From positions 1 through 10,579 of the forward strand of contig CAMJGB010000053.1 in the NCBI GenBank assembly GCA_946405115.1: a DNA stretch of 10,579 nt. The letters run 5' to 3'. The position numbers and the translations under genes were made by a program. The notes beneath the pieces were generated by a model. The model saw only the letters and a program-made list of their open reading frames with translations, was not told the origin of the DNA and made no database searches. Source of the DNA: an uncultured Clostridia bacterium. Lineage in GTDB: Bacteria; Bacillota; Clostridia; Saccharofermentanales; Saccharofermentanaceae. Of the stretch, positions 1 through 7,738 are shown in pieces (the first letter of the stretch is position 1; every line of letters starts with the position of its first letter).

Positions 1-1259
1 ATGCAAATGTATTCTCTTTCAAGGGATTGTCTGATCCCGTTGATCAGGACGGAGACAGAACCATCTATATGAGAGCCGGCGATGCCGAGCTTCTTAAGAG
101 CATGGTGGACGTTCCGATCTTCCTTTCCGAGGGAGCTTACAAGAACACGATCAAGAACTTTAGTTTCATAAGTTCAGACAATACGCTTTATGAATACAAG
201 ATATCAGACCTAACTGCATTCGGCGGTTTTGTAAGCAACAACGCACCTTTGGGTTATGTTGCTTCAGGTCTTGGAATCGCAGTTGCAAGATTCCTTCATC
301 TCGGCACTCTCCCCACTTTCTACATGGGAAGAATATTCAATGCGGCTTTGTTTATCCTTCTTGTTTATCTTGCAATTAAGATCATCCCCGTGGGCAAGGA
401 AACACTTCTTGTAATCTCCGTTTTCCCCATGGTACTCCAGCAGTGCGTCACATATTCTTATGACAGCGTGCTTATAGGTGCGATGTTTCTTTTCGCTGCG
501 ATCATAGTTTCCATACTTAAGTCGGAAGAGAAGATCACGTTAAAGCAGTACATCGTACTCGGAGTGCTTGCCGTTACAATCGCTTTAAGCAAGTTCGTAT
601 ACGCTCCTTTGATCCTTGTTCTTCTTGCCATTCCAGCAAGCAAATTCAAGTTCAAGCGCGTCAACCTTTTGAAGGGCGCTGTCATAGCGGGCATTGCGGT
701 ATGCGGTGCAATTGCATTTTCAGTGCTTCAGAGCAAGCTCAACGTCCTTCAGTATTTCATTCCCTCTTCCGCTTCAGAGGATTCATCCCTGTTCGTGAAT
801 GTGGTTCATTATGTTGAGATGCTCTATATGACTTTTGTAGAGTGCATCGACTTCTTCATACATTCGATGGTAGCTTATCCCGGATGGTATCAGATCCATG
901 TTCCCGTAATCATCGTATCCTCTTACTATCTGCTTCTCATCTTCTCCCTCGTAAGACGTAAGAACGAAGTAAGATTCATCGGTACCGGATTTAAGGTGTG
1001 GACAGCTTTTCTCATCGTAGCTTCCATCGTGCTCATCACACTCCCCATGGCAGCTAAGTTTACAAATCCCGGATCGGATTATGTCGACAGCATCCAGGGA
1101 AGATATTTCCTGCCGTTCATACCTCTTATCGCACTCGGAATCAGAATGAAGAATGTAACTTCTGACGATTCAATCGGAGGCAAGGTAATGTTCGGCTCAT
1201 GCTACATGAGCTTTATGTTCTTCGCATTCTGCATCTTAAGGATATTCGTAGCGATCTGA
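1..1259 (+). CDS. DUF2142-like polytopic membrane protein (5' end cut by window edge)
   Basis: Partial membrane protein. The frame is open from base 3 to the left edge, so the real start lies outside and the TTG at 27 is probably internal. About 418 residues are visible. Numbering from that TTG, roughly nine to ten hydrophobic segments lie between residue 75 and the C-terminus, with polar loops between them. Family hallmarks of DUF2142 (a GT-C-like group) are a segment with FPMVLQQ and SYDS near 133-147, and IQGRY followed by FLPFIPL near 357-367. The usual first helix and its acidic PDE-type loop are not visible and should lie upstream. Likely role: an envelope protein that transfers sugars from a polyprenyl-linked donor, or otherwise handles surface polysaccharide; function is not established. 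It is the only plus-strand gene and ends 3 bases from the stop of the opposing gene, so it belongs to another transcript. Family placement is fairly sure; function is not. Confidence 0.75.
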   Translation, partial: ANVFSFKGLSDPVDQDGDRTIYMRAGDAELLKSMVDVPIFLSEGAYKNTIKNFSFISSDNTLYEYKISDLTAFGGFVSNNAPLGYVASGLGIAVARFLHLGTLPTFYMGRIFNAALFILLVYLAIKIIPVGKETLLVISVFPMVLQQCVTYSYDSVLIGAMFLFAAIIVSILKSEEKITLKQYIVLGVLAVTIALSKFVYAPLILVLLAIPASKFKFKRVNLLKGAVIAGIAVCGAIAFSVLQSKLNVLQYFIPSSASEDSSLFVNVVHYVEMLYMTFVECIDFFIHSMVAYPGWYQIHVPVIIVSSYYLLLIFSLVRRKNEVRFIGTGFKVWTAFLIVASIVLITLPMAAKFTNPGSDYVDSIQGRYFLPFIPLIALGIRMKNVTSDDSIGGKVMFGSCYMSFMFFAFCILRIFVAI

Positions 1260-1267
1260 TAATTATC
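1258..1267. repeat. 10-base perfect palindrome spanning two convergent stop codons
   Basis: GATAATTATC reads the same on both strands and covers most of the plus-strand TGA (1257-1259), the 3-base gap and the minus-strand TAA (1263-1265). It is AT-rich, has no loop and no following T-tract, so it is a weak hairpin and probably not a full terminator. It may be chance arising from the two stop codons. Confidence 0.4.
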
Positions 1268-2630
1268 TTACGTAGTAGAACGTAACTTTATCAGCACCCG
1301 GCAGAACGATGAATGTAAGTGTCGGAAGCATAACTGTGTAGAAGATCACCGCAAACAAAAGGAACAAGCCGATTGCCGACAAAGCAGGGATCCATTCTCC
1401 GAATCTTTCATACTTCTCTTTTACCGCCTTTGAAAGCTCGTCCACACCCATGGCCGCGATAACGGCAAACGCAGGAAGAAGAGCGATTACATATCTGCCC
1501 TGAGGCTGGAAATCTCTTGTGTATGAATTGTAGATTGAAAGCACGATAGGAAATACTATCTCGAATACAAGCATAAGAAGGAAAGGTGTCTTAAGCTTGG
1601 TTCTTGTCTTATATCTGAACATAAGGAACAGTCCCACAGCCACAATGGATGCGGTGATATAAAGATCGTAGAACTTACCGTCGAGACAGATGATCATGCC
1701 TCCGAACAAACCGATGAAGCTTTCAGTCGTAGTCTCTATCCATCTTCCGTAATGAAGCATATCCCTTAAGTGCATGCTCATTCTTCCGGGATTATAGATC
1801 GTGAATGTTCCGTTTTCCTGAATATACATCTCAGTGCAAAGCCTCTGTGACTTGTAGCCCAGAAGGTCTCCGTCATAGATGATGAGATTTCTAATGAAAT
1901 ACCAACCGCAGATTACGAACACCATCAAAGCGATGATGCCGAACTTCTTCCAGAACTCTTTCTTATCACTCTCCTGCTTCCGGCATGTGGCAATAAAGCA
2001 GACAACGGCAAACAATATCCAGCCGTAACCGAAGTAGTAAGTTAATGCGCATATGCCTACTCCGAATGCGAGGTAAGTCATGTTCTTCATGTTCCACTTA
2101 TCCTTCATTCCGTCCAATACGGCGTCAAGGATCATGAAGCCTGACATAAGTGTCATTACGTCGTTGTTTAGGTATCCGCACAAAAATACAAACTGCGGAA
2201 GGAAAGCAACTATCGAGACAAGAAGATAAACAGACTTCTTGTTCTCGAACATCTTATCTCCGACCCTGAATGCCGCGAACAATGTCGCCATTCCTGCAAA
2301 TACATTAACCATTCTGCATGCAGACAAAAGCACCATCGGTTCAGAGGTAAAGAATGATGCGATCTTCGCGAATATCGCACCTATCATCGAAGGAAGATAA
2401 GGCGTGAATGCATATGAGAAACCCCAGCGGGGATTGATTATCTCATCTTCAAATCCGATGGGAAGCGCGTTGTGGTCAACGATCCACTGCACTACGAGAT
2501 AACGCATGGACTCATCAGGTCCTGCATACTGATCCATCTTAAGCGCAAGGATAAAGAAAAACATGCCCGACAACAGGATCATCGGCAAAGCGAACTTATA
2601 CTTTGTGATTATAGGTTTACGCTTCTCCAT
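1263..2630 (-). CDS. GT-C / DUF2142-like polytopic membrane glycosyltransferase candidate
   Basis: A 455-residue integral membrane protein with about ten to twelve predicted helices, the first at residues 13-31. The loop after that helix carries GPDE (37-40), as in GT-C enzymes, where an acidic residue in the first outer loop is catalytic. Other features are NPRWGFSYAFTPYLP (66-80), a YLNND motif (153-157), GWYFIRN (242-248) and QPQGRY followed by a helix (375-390). The NND and QGRY features match DUF2142 and the related GT39 group. Likely role: transfer of a sugar from a polyprenyl-phosphate donor at the outer membrane face, or chain polymerisation, since no classical Wzy is seen. ATG at 2630 is chosen because AAGGGAAGG sits 7 bases upstream. 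It overlaps the flippase gene by 14 bases, implying translational coupling, and is the last gene of the minus-strand run. The exact reaction is unknown. Confidence 0.75.
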   Translation of the reverse strand: MEKRKPIITKYKFALPMILLSGMFFFILALKMDQYAGPDESMRYLVVQWIVDHNALPIGFEDEIINPRWGFSYAFTPYLPSMIGAIFAKIASFFTSEPMVLLSACRMVNVFAGMATLFAAFRVGDKMFENKKSVYLLVSIVAFLPQFVFLCGYLNNDVMTLMSGFMILDAVLDGMKDKWNMKNMTYLAFGVGICALTYYFGYGWILFAVVCFIATCRKQESDKKEFWKKFGIIALMVFVICGWYFIRNLIIYDGDLLGYKSQRLCTEMYIQENGTFTIYNPGRMSMHLRDMLHYGRWIETTTESFIGLFGGMIICLDGKFYDLYITASIVAVGLFLMFRYKTRTKLKTPFLLMLVFEIVFPIVLSIYNSYTRDFQPQGRYVIALLPAFAVIAAMGVDELSKAVKEKYERFGEWIPALSAIGLFLLFAVIFYTVMLPTLTFIVLPGADKVTFYYVR

Positions 2631-4158
2631 GCTTAAGCCTTCCCTTAACCTTGTTTACTGCCCATTGTACAGCAACACGGTGCTCGTTCGAAGGTATGAA
2701 TGCCACACCCACGATTACGACACAGATAATCTCACATATGATTCCCCTTACGATGAACGTAAGGATCTTCCAGTCAAAATTAACGAATGAGCAGACTTTG
2801 ATGCAGGCAAGAACGCATGCAACAAACACTGCAAGATATACGAACATGCGAACCCAGTATCTTGCAAACAGAGCCTTGCTCTTAAAGCACTTGGAATATA
2901 CAACAGCACTTCGGCAAGTCCAGTAGAGGCACTGAGCAATGACTGTACCTGTAAGCACGCCCGGAAGTCCGATACGGAATGCAAGATAGATGGACGTACC
3001 GAGGTTAACAACTGCACCTGCAAGGCTTATCCACTTCTCGTAGTTGAAAAGTCCCGATCCGTTCATGAAATCAACGAGCGAACTGTGGACGAGACTTATA
3101 TAAAGATCGGCACAGATCAGAATGACTATGATGCTCTCCATGACGAATTCCGCGCCGAGCCATATCTCCACGAACAGGTCAACAAGCGCAACGGTCGGAA
3201 CAAGAAGAACAACTGCGACCAGGTATCTTACGTAGGTATACATACGGAAGGATTTCTCCTGGCTCACAGGATCCTTGTCCGCTGCAAGGCTTCTTCCGAT
3301 AAAAGGTGCGAGAGGTCCTACAAGATTAGCCGAGAGCTGCTTAATTATCGTTATGACGTTCATGTAGTTATAGTAGTAACCTGCAACTACGGTACTGATT
3401 ATCTTCGAGATAAGAAGCATGTCGGTACAGCCGTATACATATCCCGATATCTTGCCGAGACCTATGTCCTTGATCTTATTGAGAAGATCCTTAATAACCG
3501 CCTTGTTGGTCTTGCTCTTGCTGTCCAGATAAGGGTAAACCTTATAACACTTAAGGTAGATGTAGATATTAGTTACAAATGCCTGTACGACCGCACATGC
3601 GACGAACAGAAGATAGCTTTTGAACAATACGAGAACCAGGATCTTCAGGATACTGAATACCATGGTACCTACAGTATCGACCGTCTTGGTGACGTACTCC
3701 TTCTTGTCGGCAACAAGGAGTGTTCTTCTGTATGCGAAGAAGTAAGTGGATGCACTCGCCAAAGCCTGCATTATGAAATACACATAATAGATAGGCTTGA
3801 ACTCCATGTCAGTAATGAAGAACTTAAGGAACGGCAAAGCCGCGAACGACAGAACAATAAAGGCTGTTCCGACGACGTTATAGATCGTCTTTAAGGCCCT
3901 CATTATGTCATTTATCTTCTTCTCATCACCGTCATTAAGCGGTTTATAAAGTGCATATGTTACTGCGATATCAAAGCCCAGATCCGCAAGTGCCAAAGTG
4001 GACAATACGGACGTATAAGTTCCGCTTAATCCTAAGATATCCGTACCGATATATATGATGAAGAGCTTTCTTGATACAAAGCCCAATATAGCGAATATAG
4101 CCTGGTTAATGGCACCGATCAGACCGGTCTTGGCTATCGTCTTCTTATCACTGCTCAT
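2617..4158 (-). CDS. Wzx-like polysaccharide (oligosaccharide-lipid) flippase
   Basis: A 513-residue polytopic protein with 12-14 hydrophobic segments along its whole length, the usual size for the PST/Wzx branch of the MOP superfamily. The N-terminal part fits this family: an amphipathic lead, the first helix (11-28), SRKLFIIYIGTDILGLSG (29-46), a helix ending ADLGFDIAV (58-66) and ALYKPLNDGDEKKI (69-82), a pattern shared by Gram-positive flippases. It would turn undecaprenyl-diphosphate-linked repeat units from the inner to the outer face of the membrane. It starts one base after the stop of the GT4 gene (TGA, T, ATG) and its own end overlaps the next gene by 14 bases, so it sits within a coupled operon. 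A long open frame on the opposite strand (3085-3894) is a codon-composition shadow. Assignment as flippase is strong; the gene name wzx is not given because the substrate and system type are unknown. Confidence 0.9.
   Translation of the reverse strand: MSSDKKTIAKTGLIGAINQAIFAILGFVSRKLFIIYIGTDILGLSGTYTSVLSTLALADLGFDIAVTYALYKPLNDGDEKKINDIMRALKTIYNVVGTAFIVLSFAALPFLKFFITDMEFKPIYYVYFIMQALASASTYFFAYRRTLLVADKKEYVTKTVDTVGTMVFSILKILVLVLFKSYLLFVACAVVQAFVTNIYIYLKCYKVYPYLDSKSKTNKAVIKDLLNKIKDIGLGKISGYVYGCTDMLLISKIISTVVAGYYYNYMNVITIIKQLSANLVGPLAPFIGRSLAADKDPVSQEKSFRMYTYVRYLVAVVLLVPTVALVDLFVEIWLGAEFVMESIIVILICADLYISLVHSSLVDFMNGSGLFNYEKWISLAGAVVNLGTSIYLAFRIGLPGVLTGTVIAQCLYWTCRSAVVYSKCFKSKALFARYWVRMFVYLAVFVACVLACIKVCSFVNFDWKILTFIVRGIICEIICVVIVGVAFIPSNEHRVAVQWAVNKVKGRLKHGEA
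2638..2646 (-). promoter_or_regulatory. Ribosome binding site of the 455-residue membrane protein
   Basis: AAGGGAAGG on the minus strand lies 7 bases before the ATG at 2630 and inside the 3' end of the flippase gene. It supports that start and the 14-base gene overlap. Confidence 0.6.
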
Positions 4159-4159
4159 A

Positions 4160-5413
4160 TCAGGCCCCGATTACATCCTCTACTATTCTCATGAAGGTCT
4201 TAACGAACACTTCATGTCCGTACTTTGATACGATGACATCGCGGATATGTGCACTGTCGAACGTGATCTTGCCGTCCAGGAACTCATTAAGATAAGAAGC
4301 AAGCTTCTCAGGCTCAAGAATACCGACGGTCCTTCCGACAGAATCATCTACATAATCTTCAACGCCGCCGCATCTTGTCGAGAAGATAGGAAGTCCGCAG
4401 CAAGCGGCCTCCAACGGAGCAACAGGCTGACCTTCCTGAATTGACGTCATGACAAATGCATCCGCCCTGTTATAAAGATCCGTGATCTCATCACGCGATA
4501 CAACGGGGATCATCTCAACCCTGTCGCTGATCGCACTTTCTTCAACCTGCTTAACGAACTCATCAACCCCCTGGCTGTAGCCCTTGTTGGCTCCGTAGCC
4601 TGCGATGATGACCTTGAAAGGCTTAGTTGCGATCTTCTTGAGATCTTCCATGGTCTGAAGGAACAGATCGTAATTCTTATAGAACGAATGAGCCGCAACG
4701 ATGAGGAATGTAATCTCATCATGAGACTTGGGCTCATACTTAAACTTATTTACATCGATGATATTGCCGATATATTCGATCTTCTTAAGATGAATATTCT
4801 GCATCAGAACCTGTCTAATCTTGTCATTGCTTATGGCAAGGAATACAGAAGCTCCCTCGACTGCTTCCTTGAACGTATCGTTTAAGGATGTGCCGGGGAT
4901 CATAAAGGGTGAATGCTCCGAAAGAATATAAGGAACGCCGAAGTGTTCGGCAAACAATCTCGCATATGTTGCGGTACCCTGAGCAGAGATTCCGTAAACA
5001 AGATCAAACTTGTCACCAAGCTTATCTGCCAGACGGTCAATGTGCTTTCGCCAGAACTTACGGTCAGCTTCGGTATCAACGGAACCGATGCCTGCAAGTC
5101 CTTTCTTCTTGATGGTCATTCTGCTGTACATGTTATTCATAACAGCAAGCTCAACGGGGCGTGAAACCACGCTCACATATTCATGGAAATGATCACTGTC
5201 GCCGAGGCTTTCAAGCCAGATATCCTTACCGCCTATTCTCTTGCCAAAGTACTTTATGCCAAGAGTCGTGGCGGGATTTAACATGACGACAGTAATGTCG
5301 TATTCATGGGATAGAAGCTCACATTGTTCTTTAAAGAAAGTACCCGATATAGGGTTCTCCTTAGTGGGGTACCAGGATGTGGTTACAAGTATGCGCTTTC
5401 TTGAAGATGGCAT
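4160..5413 (-). CDS. Glycosyltransferase family 4 (GT-B fold)
   Basis: A 417-residue cytoplasmic or membrane-associated retaining glycosyltransferase, normal length for GT4. The N-terminal acceptor half begins ILVTTSWYPTKENPISGTF (8-26), a common GT4 opening with the loop near the donor phosphate. SEHSPF (165-170) and GNIIDVNKF (216-224) lead to the C-terminal nucleotide-binding half, which has the EX7E signature: E327, GQPVAPL, E335, followed by CCGLPIFSTRCGG (338-350) and VEDYV. It would add one sugar from a nucleotide donor to the growing lipid-linked repeat unit. The sugar cannot be read from sequence. ATG at 5413 has AAGGGA 6 bases upstream, overlapping the stop region of the fucose synthase gene. 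The gap to that gene is 10 bases and to the flippase 1 base. Family call is strong; donor and acceptor are unknown. Confidence 0.9.
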   Translation of the reverse strand: MPSSRKRILVTTSWYPTKENPISGTFFKEQCELLSHEYDITVVMLNPATTLGIKYFGKRIGGKDIWLESLGDSDHFHEYVSVVSRPVELAVMNNMYSRMTIKKKGLAGIGSVDTEADRKFWRKHIDRLADKLGDKFDLVYGISAQGTATYARLFAEHFGVPYILSEHSPFMIPGTSLNDTFKEAVEGASVFLAISNDKIRQVLMQNIHLKKIEYIGNIIDVNKFKYEPKSHDEITFLIVAAHSFYKNYDLFLQTMEDLKKIATKPFKVIIAGYGANKGYSQGVDEFVKQVEESAISDRVEMIPVVSRDEITDLYNRADAFVMTSIQEGQPVAPLEAACCGLPIFSTRCGGVEDYVDDSVGRTVGILEPEKLASYLNEFLDGKITFDSAHIRDVIVSKYGHEVFVKTFMRIVEDVIGA

Positions 5414-5419
5414 AAACCG

Positions 5420-5425
5420 TCCCTT
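5420..5425 (-). promoter_or_regulatory. Ribosome binding site of the GT4 gene
   Basis: AAGGGA on the minus strand is 6 bases before the ATG at 5413 and overlaps the TAA stop of the preceding fucose synthase gene (5424-5426). Termination of one gene and initiation of the next are probably linked. Confidence 0.6.
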
Positions 5426-6368
5426 ATCGCTCAGCTCTCATCGGATTCTCAAGGAAGTCCTTGTATGTAAGTCTGATTCCGTCCTCAAGCTCTGTCTTAT
5501 ATGTCCAGCCAAGCTTAGCAGCCTTGGATACATCAAGAAGCTTTCTGGGAGTGCCGTTAGGCTTGGAGGGATCCCACAAGATCTCTCCTTCGTAACCTAC
5601 TACCTTGGCAACAAGCTCTGTCAATTCCTTGATGGTAAGCTCCTTACCGGTACCTGCGTTAACCGTCTCATTACCGCTGTAGTTATTCATCAAGAATACG
5701 CAAAGATCAGCGAGGTCATCTACATACATGAACTCGCGAAGAGGGCTTCCGTCGCCCCAGCATGTTACGCTCTTAATTCCGGCTTCCTTCGCCTCATGGA
5801 ATCTTCTGATCAATGCAGGAAGAACATGAGAATGCTCGGGGTGGTAGTTATCGTTAGGGCCGTAAAGATTAGTCGGCATTACGCTTATGTAATCTGTTCC
5901 GTACTGAGTATTAAGATACTCGCAGTACTTAAGACCTGAGATTTTAGCCAAAGCATATGCCTCATTTGTTGACTCAAGAGAGCTCGTAAGGAGGCAGTCC
6001 TCCTTCATGGGCTGAGGTGCGAACTTAGGGTAAATGCATGAAGATCCGAGGAACTCAAGCTTCTTACAGCCGTTCTTCCATGCGGCATTGATTACATTCA
6101 TCTCAAGGATCATGTTGTCGTACATGAAGTCAGCCTTCGCTGTGGCATTACCCATGATGCCGCCTACCTTGGCAGCAGCGAGGAATACATACTCGGGCTT
6201 CTCCTCGGCAAAGAATGCCTCCACCTGATCCTGTCTTGTAAGATCCAATTCCTTATGAGATCTTACAACGATGTTTGTATAACCCTGCTTCTCAAGCTGC
6301 CTTACAATGGCACTTCCAACCATGCCCTTATGTCCGGCAACGTATATCTTCGCGTCCTTTTCCATCAT
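5424..6368 (-). CDS. fcl: GDP-L-fucose synthase (GDP-4-keto-6-deoxymannose 3,5-epimerase-4-reductase)
   Basis: A 314-residue extended short-chain dehydrogenase that converts GDP-4-keto-6-deoxy-D-mannose to GDP-L-fucose with NADPH, the last step of de novo GDP-fucose synthesis in the cytoplasm. The cofactor loop is GHKGMVG (12-18). All catalytic positions known from the E. coli enzyme appear with a constant offset of two: S109, C111, Y138, K142 and H181, with R211 in LREFMYVDD. Other family marks are AAKVGGI (65-71), [12 protein letters not shown] (109-120) and [18 protein letters not shown] (165-182). Length is typical (about 310-320). ATG at 6368 is preferred over the adjacent ATG at 6365 because the AGGAG is already 12 bases away. 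Its usual partner, GDP-mannose 4,6-dehydratase, is not in the window and may lie beyond the right edge or elsewhere. The GT11 gene upstream is the obvious user of its product. Confidence 0.95.
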   Translation of the reverse strand: MMEKDAKIYVAGHKGMVGSAIVRQLEKQGYTNIVVRSHKELDLTRQDQVEAFFAEEKPEYVFLAAAKVGGIMGNATAKADFMYDNMILEMNVINAAWKNGCKKLEFLGSSCIYPKFAPQPMKEDCLLTSSLESTNEAYALAKISGLKYCEYLNTQYGTDYISVMPTNLYGPNDNYHPEHSHVLPALIRRFHEAKEAGIKSVTCWGDGSPLREFMYVDDLADLCVFLMNNYSGNETVNAGTGKELTIKELTELVAKVVGYEGEILWDPSKPNGTPRKLLDVSKAAKLGWTYKTELEDGIRLTYKDFLENPMRAER

Positions 6369-6380
6369 ATGAAAAGTCTT

Positions 6381-6385
6381 CTCCT
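6381..6385 (-). promoter_or_regulatory. Ribosome binding site of the GDP-fucose synthase gene
   Basis: AGGAG on the minus strand begins one base after the TGA of the cupin gene (6387-6389). Spacing to the ATG at 6368 is 12 bases, somewhat long, and 15 to the next ATG at 6365. This decides in favour of the first of the two adjacent ATG codons. Confidence 0.55.
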
Positions 6386-6386
6386 A

Positions 6387-6794
6387 TCAGCTTACTGAAT
6401 ATCCGGTACTACCGTCGCTGTAATAATCCTGCTGGAGGTTATAAACAGTCTTGTCTTTTGCATCCGTGTCACCGATCTGTACTTCGATCAGCTTAAGCTC
6501 ACTTCCTGCGATTACAGTGTGTCTTACCTGTCTCGGAATCTGAACAACGTCACCGGTTCTTACGAATCTCTCTTCTTCGTTCATGATGACTCTGCCCGTA
6601 CCGCTTGCTACGATCCAAAGTTCACGTCTTCCGTCATGGCTGTGGTACTTCATTCTGCTGCCCTCTGTAAGGGTAACGAGAATAGTAAGGTTATCCTTCT
6701 CTTCATGAAGGACAGTATAACTTCCCCAGTCCTTCTTGATCGTTAAAGGCTGCGGGTTCTCTGAGACTGATTTAATTATCTTCTTTTCTTCCAT
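6387..6794 (-). CDS. Stand-alone cupin, related to the C-terminal domain of type II phosphomannose isomerase
   Basis: A 135-residue single-domain cupin. Motif 1 is complete: G45, five residues, H51-S-H53, four residues, E58, six residues, G65. Motif 2 is G81, five residues, P87, then H92. H51, H53, E58 and H92 would bind the metal. The lead WGSYTVL (23-29) and the run LKLIEVQIGD (100-109) resemble the isomerase domain at the C-terminus of bifunctional ManC/AlgA-type enzymes, but the nucleotidyltransferase domain is absent. The usual QMHHHRAEHW-like segment is replaced by KYHSHDGRRELW, and the usual terminal YGR segment by a different tail. Possible roles: mannose-6-phosphate/fructose-6-phosphate isomerase feeding GDP-mannose and GDP-fucose, or another sugar isomerase or epimerase. 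It lies 18 bases before the GDP-fucose synthase gene, which favours the first. ATG at 6794 has GAGG 8 bases upstream. Fold is sure; activity is not. Confidence 0.8.
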   Translation of the reverse strand: MEEKKIIKSVSENPQPLTIKKDWGSYTVLHEEKDNLTILVTLTEGSRMKYHSHDGRRELWIVASGTGRVIMNEEERFVRTGDVVQIPRQVRHTVIAGSELKLIEVQIGDTDAKDKTVYNLQQDYYSDGSTGYSVS

Positions 6795-6828
6795 AAGTAA
6801 AACCTCACTGAACCTTTATTTTACCACG

Positions 6829-7734
6829 TTATCCCTTAAGATAGTCATAAACGGATTTGATTCCTTCCTCAAGTCCCTTAAGCTCCATCGGGCATACGCT
6901 CATGATACGTGAGTTATCAAGAATGATCTTACGGACATCGACGCTTCTTGCGGGCTTATATACAACATTAACGCTGTCATCGATACCCTTAACGATCTCA
7001 AGTATCTTCTTCATTGAAGTTCCTTCACCGGAACTTAAGTTAAATGTATTCTCCGTACCCTCGTAAGAAGCAAGGTTACCGAGCATGTTGCAAACGTCAT
7101 CTATATAGATGTAGTCACGGATATTCTCACCGTCTCCCCATACTTCTACAGGCTCACCTGCAAGCGTTCTTCTTATGACGGCATCAATGAAACCTACGCC
7201 CTTCTTGTGGTCCTGACCGGGACCATACGGGTTAGAGATCCTCGCGATCATCATCTTGGACTTAGCCTGGATATCGAACACCTTAAGCGTATTCTCGATG
7301 CAAAGCTTCACGTTACCGTAGTGGTTTATGGGATTCGCCGTAGCATCTTCCTTAATGGGCTGCACTTCCTGATTGCCGTAAACGGTGCCGCCTGAAGACA
7401 GGAATATAAGCTTGGTATCCGTCTCCTTAAGCATATCGAAAAGCTTAACCGTCTGAATAAAATCCCTTCCGTAACCCATCATGTACTTCTCATTGGAGTT
7501 TCCGGGATTAATCGTGGAAAGGGCGTGATAGATTACATCGCATCCCTTGATGGCTTCAGCAAGAACGTTATCGTCAAAGAAGTCACCCATGACATATTCG
7601 ACTCTGGGATCTGCAACTTGAGGCAATGCTATGTCAAAGCTCGTTACCTTGAAGCCTCTGTCAGACAGAACTCTTCCCAAGTTGGAACCTATGAATCCGT
7701 TTCCGCCTATGATCAGTACGTTTAAGCCGTCCAT
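6829..7734 (-). CDS. NAD-dependent sugar-nucleotide epimerase/dehydratase (extended SDR, GalE-like)
   Basis: A 301-residue extended short-chain dehydrogenase. The Rossmann loop GGNGFIG (10-16) and D34 at the end of strand 2 indicate NAD(H). SSGGTVYG (113-120) holds the catalytic Ser/Thr region, and Y139-x-x-x-K143 in HYGNVK is the catalytic pair. ARISNPYGPGQ and VWGDGENIRDYIYIDDV in the C-terminal half are typical of nucleotide-sugar modifying members. It could be a UDP-glucose/UDP-GlcNAc 4-epimerase or a 4-keto-6-deoxysugar reductase; classical GalE has RYFN where this has RISN, and is longer (about 330-340), so GalE itself is not claimed. ATG at 7734 has AAGGGAG 9 bases upstream, lying in the end of the GT11 gene. 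The gap to the GT11 gene is 4 bases, and the 34-base gap after this gene is the widest in the run. Substrate is unknown. Confidence 0.85.
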   Translation of the reverse strand: MDGLNVLIIGGNGFIGSNLGRVLSDRGFKVTSFDIALPQVADPRVEYVMGDFFDDNVLAEAIKGCDVIYHALSTINPGNSNEKYMMGYGRDFIQTVKLFDMLKETDTKLIFLSSGGTVYGNQEVQPIKEDATANPINHYGNVKLCIENTLKVFDIQAKSKMMIARISNPYGPGQDHKKGVGFIDAVIRRTLAGEPVEVWGDGENIRDYIYIDDVCNMLGNLASYEGTENTFNLSSGEGTSMKKILEIVKGIDDSVNVVYKPARSVDVRKIILDNSRIMSVCPMELKGLEEGIKSVYDYLKG

Positions 7735-7738
7735 CTGT

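Noticed and set aside
27..29. TTG at 27 as the start of the plus-strand membrane protein
   Set aside because: The same frame is open to the left edge, and the DUF2142 family normally has an N-terminal helix and loop before this point, so the gene almost certainly starts outside the window.
1268..1285. TTACG / CGTAA inverted repeat near the convergent junction as a terminator
   Set aside because: The stem is only five base pairs with an 8-base loop and no T-run on either strand.
3085..3894. Long plus-strand open frame (269 codons) opposite the flippase gene
   Set aside because: It lies wholly antisense to a well-supported gene, has no family resemblance, is not hydrophobic or otherwise structured, and has no clear ribosome binding site. 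It reflects the codon composition of the flippase.
5241..5939. Plus-strand open frame (232 codons) opposite the GT4 and fucose synthase genes
   Set aside because: It crosses two well-supported minus-strand genes and their junction, with no recognisable domain; a shadow.
6387..6794. Cupin as an FdtA/WxcM-type 3,4-ketoisomerase partner of the aminotransferase
   Set aside because: It lacks the FdtA pattern (RG.HAHK-like core and DYIRDY-like C-terminal segment), and its best motif match is to the type II phosphomannose isomerase domain.
6795..6860. Possible promoter before the cupin gene (TAAAAT in the 34-base gap, minus strand)
   Set aside because: The only -35-like match (ATGACT) is 19 bases away with four of six positions, and the gap is AT-rich anyway. 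Not enough to call.
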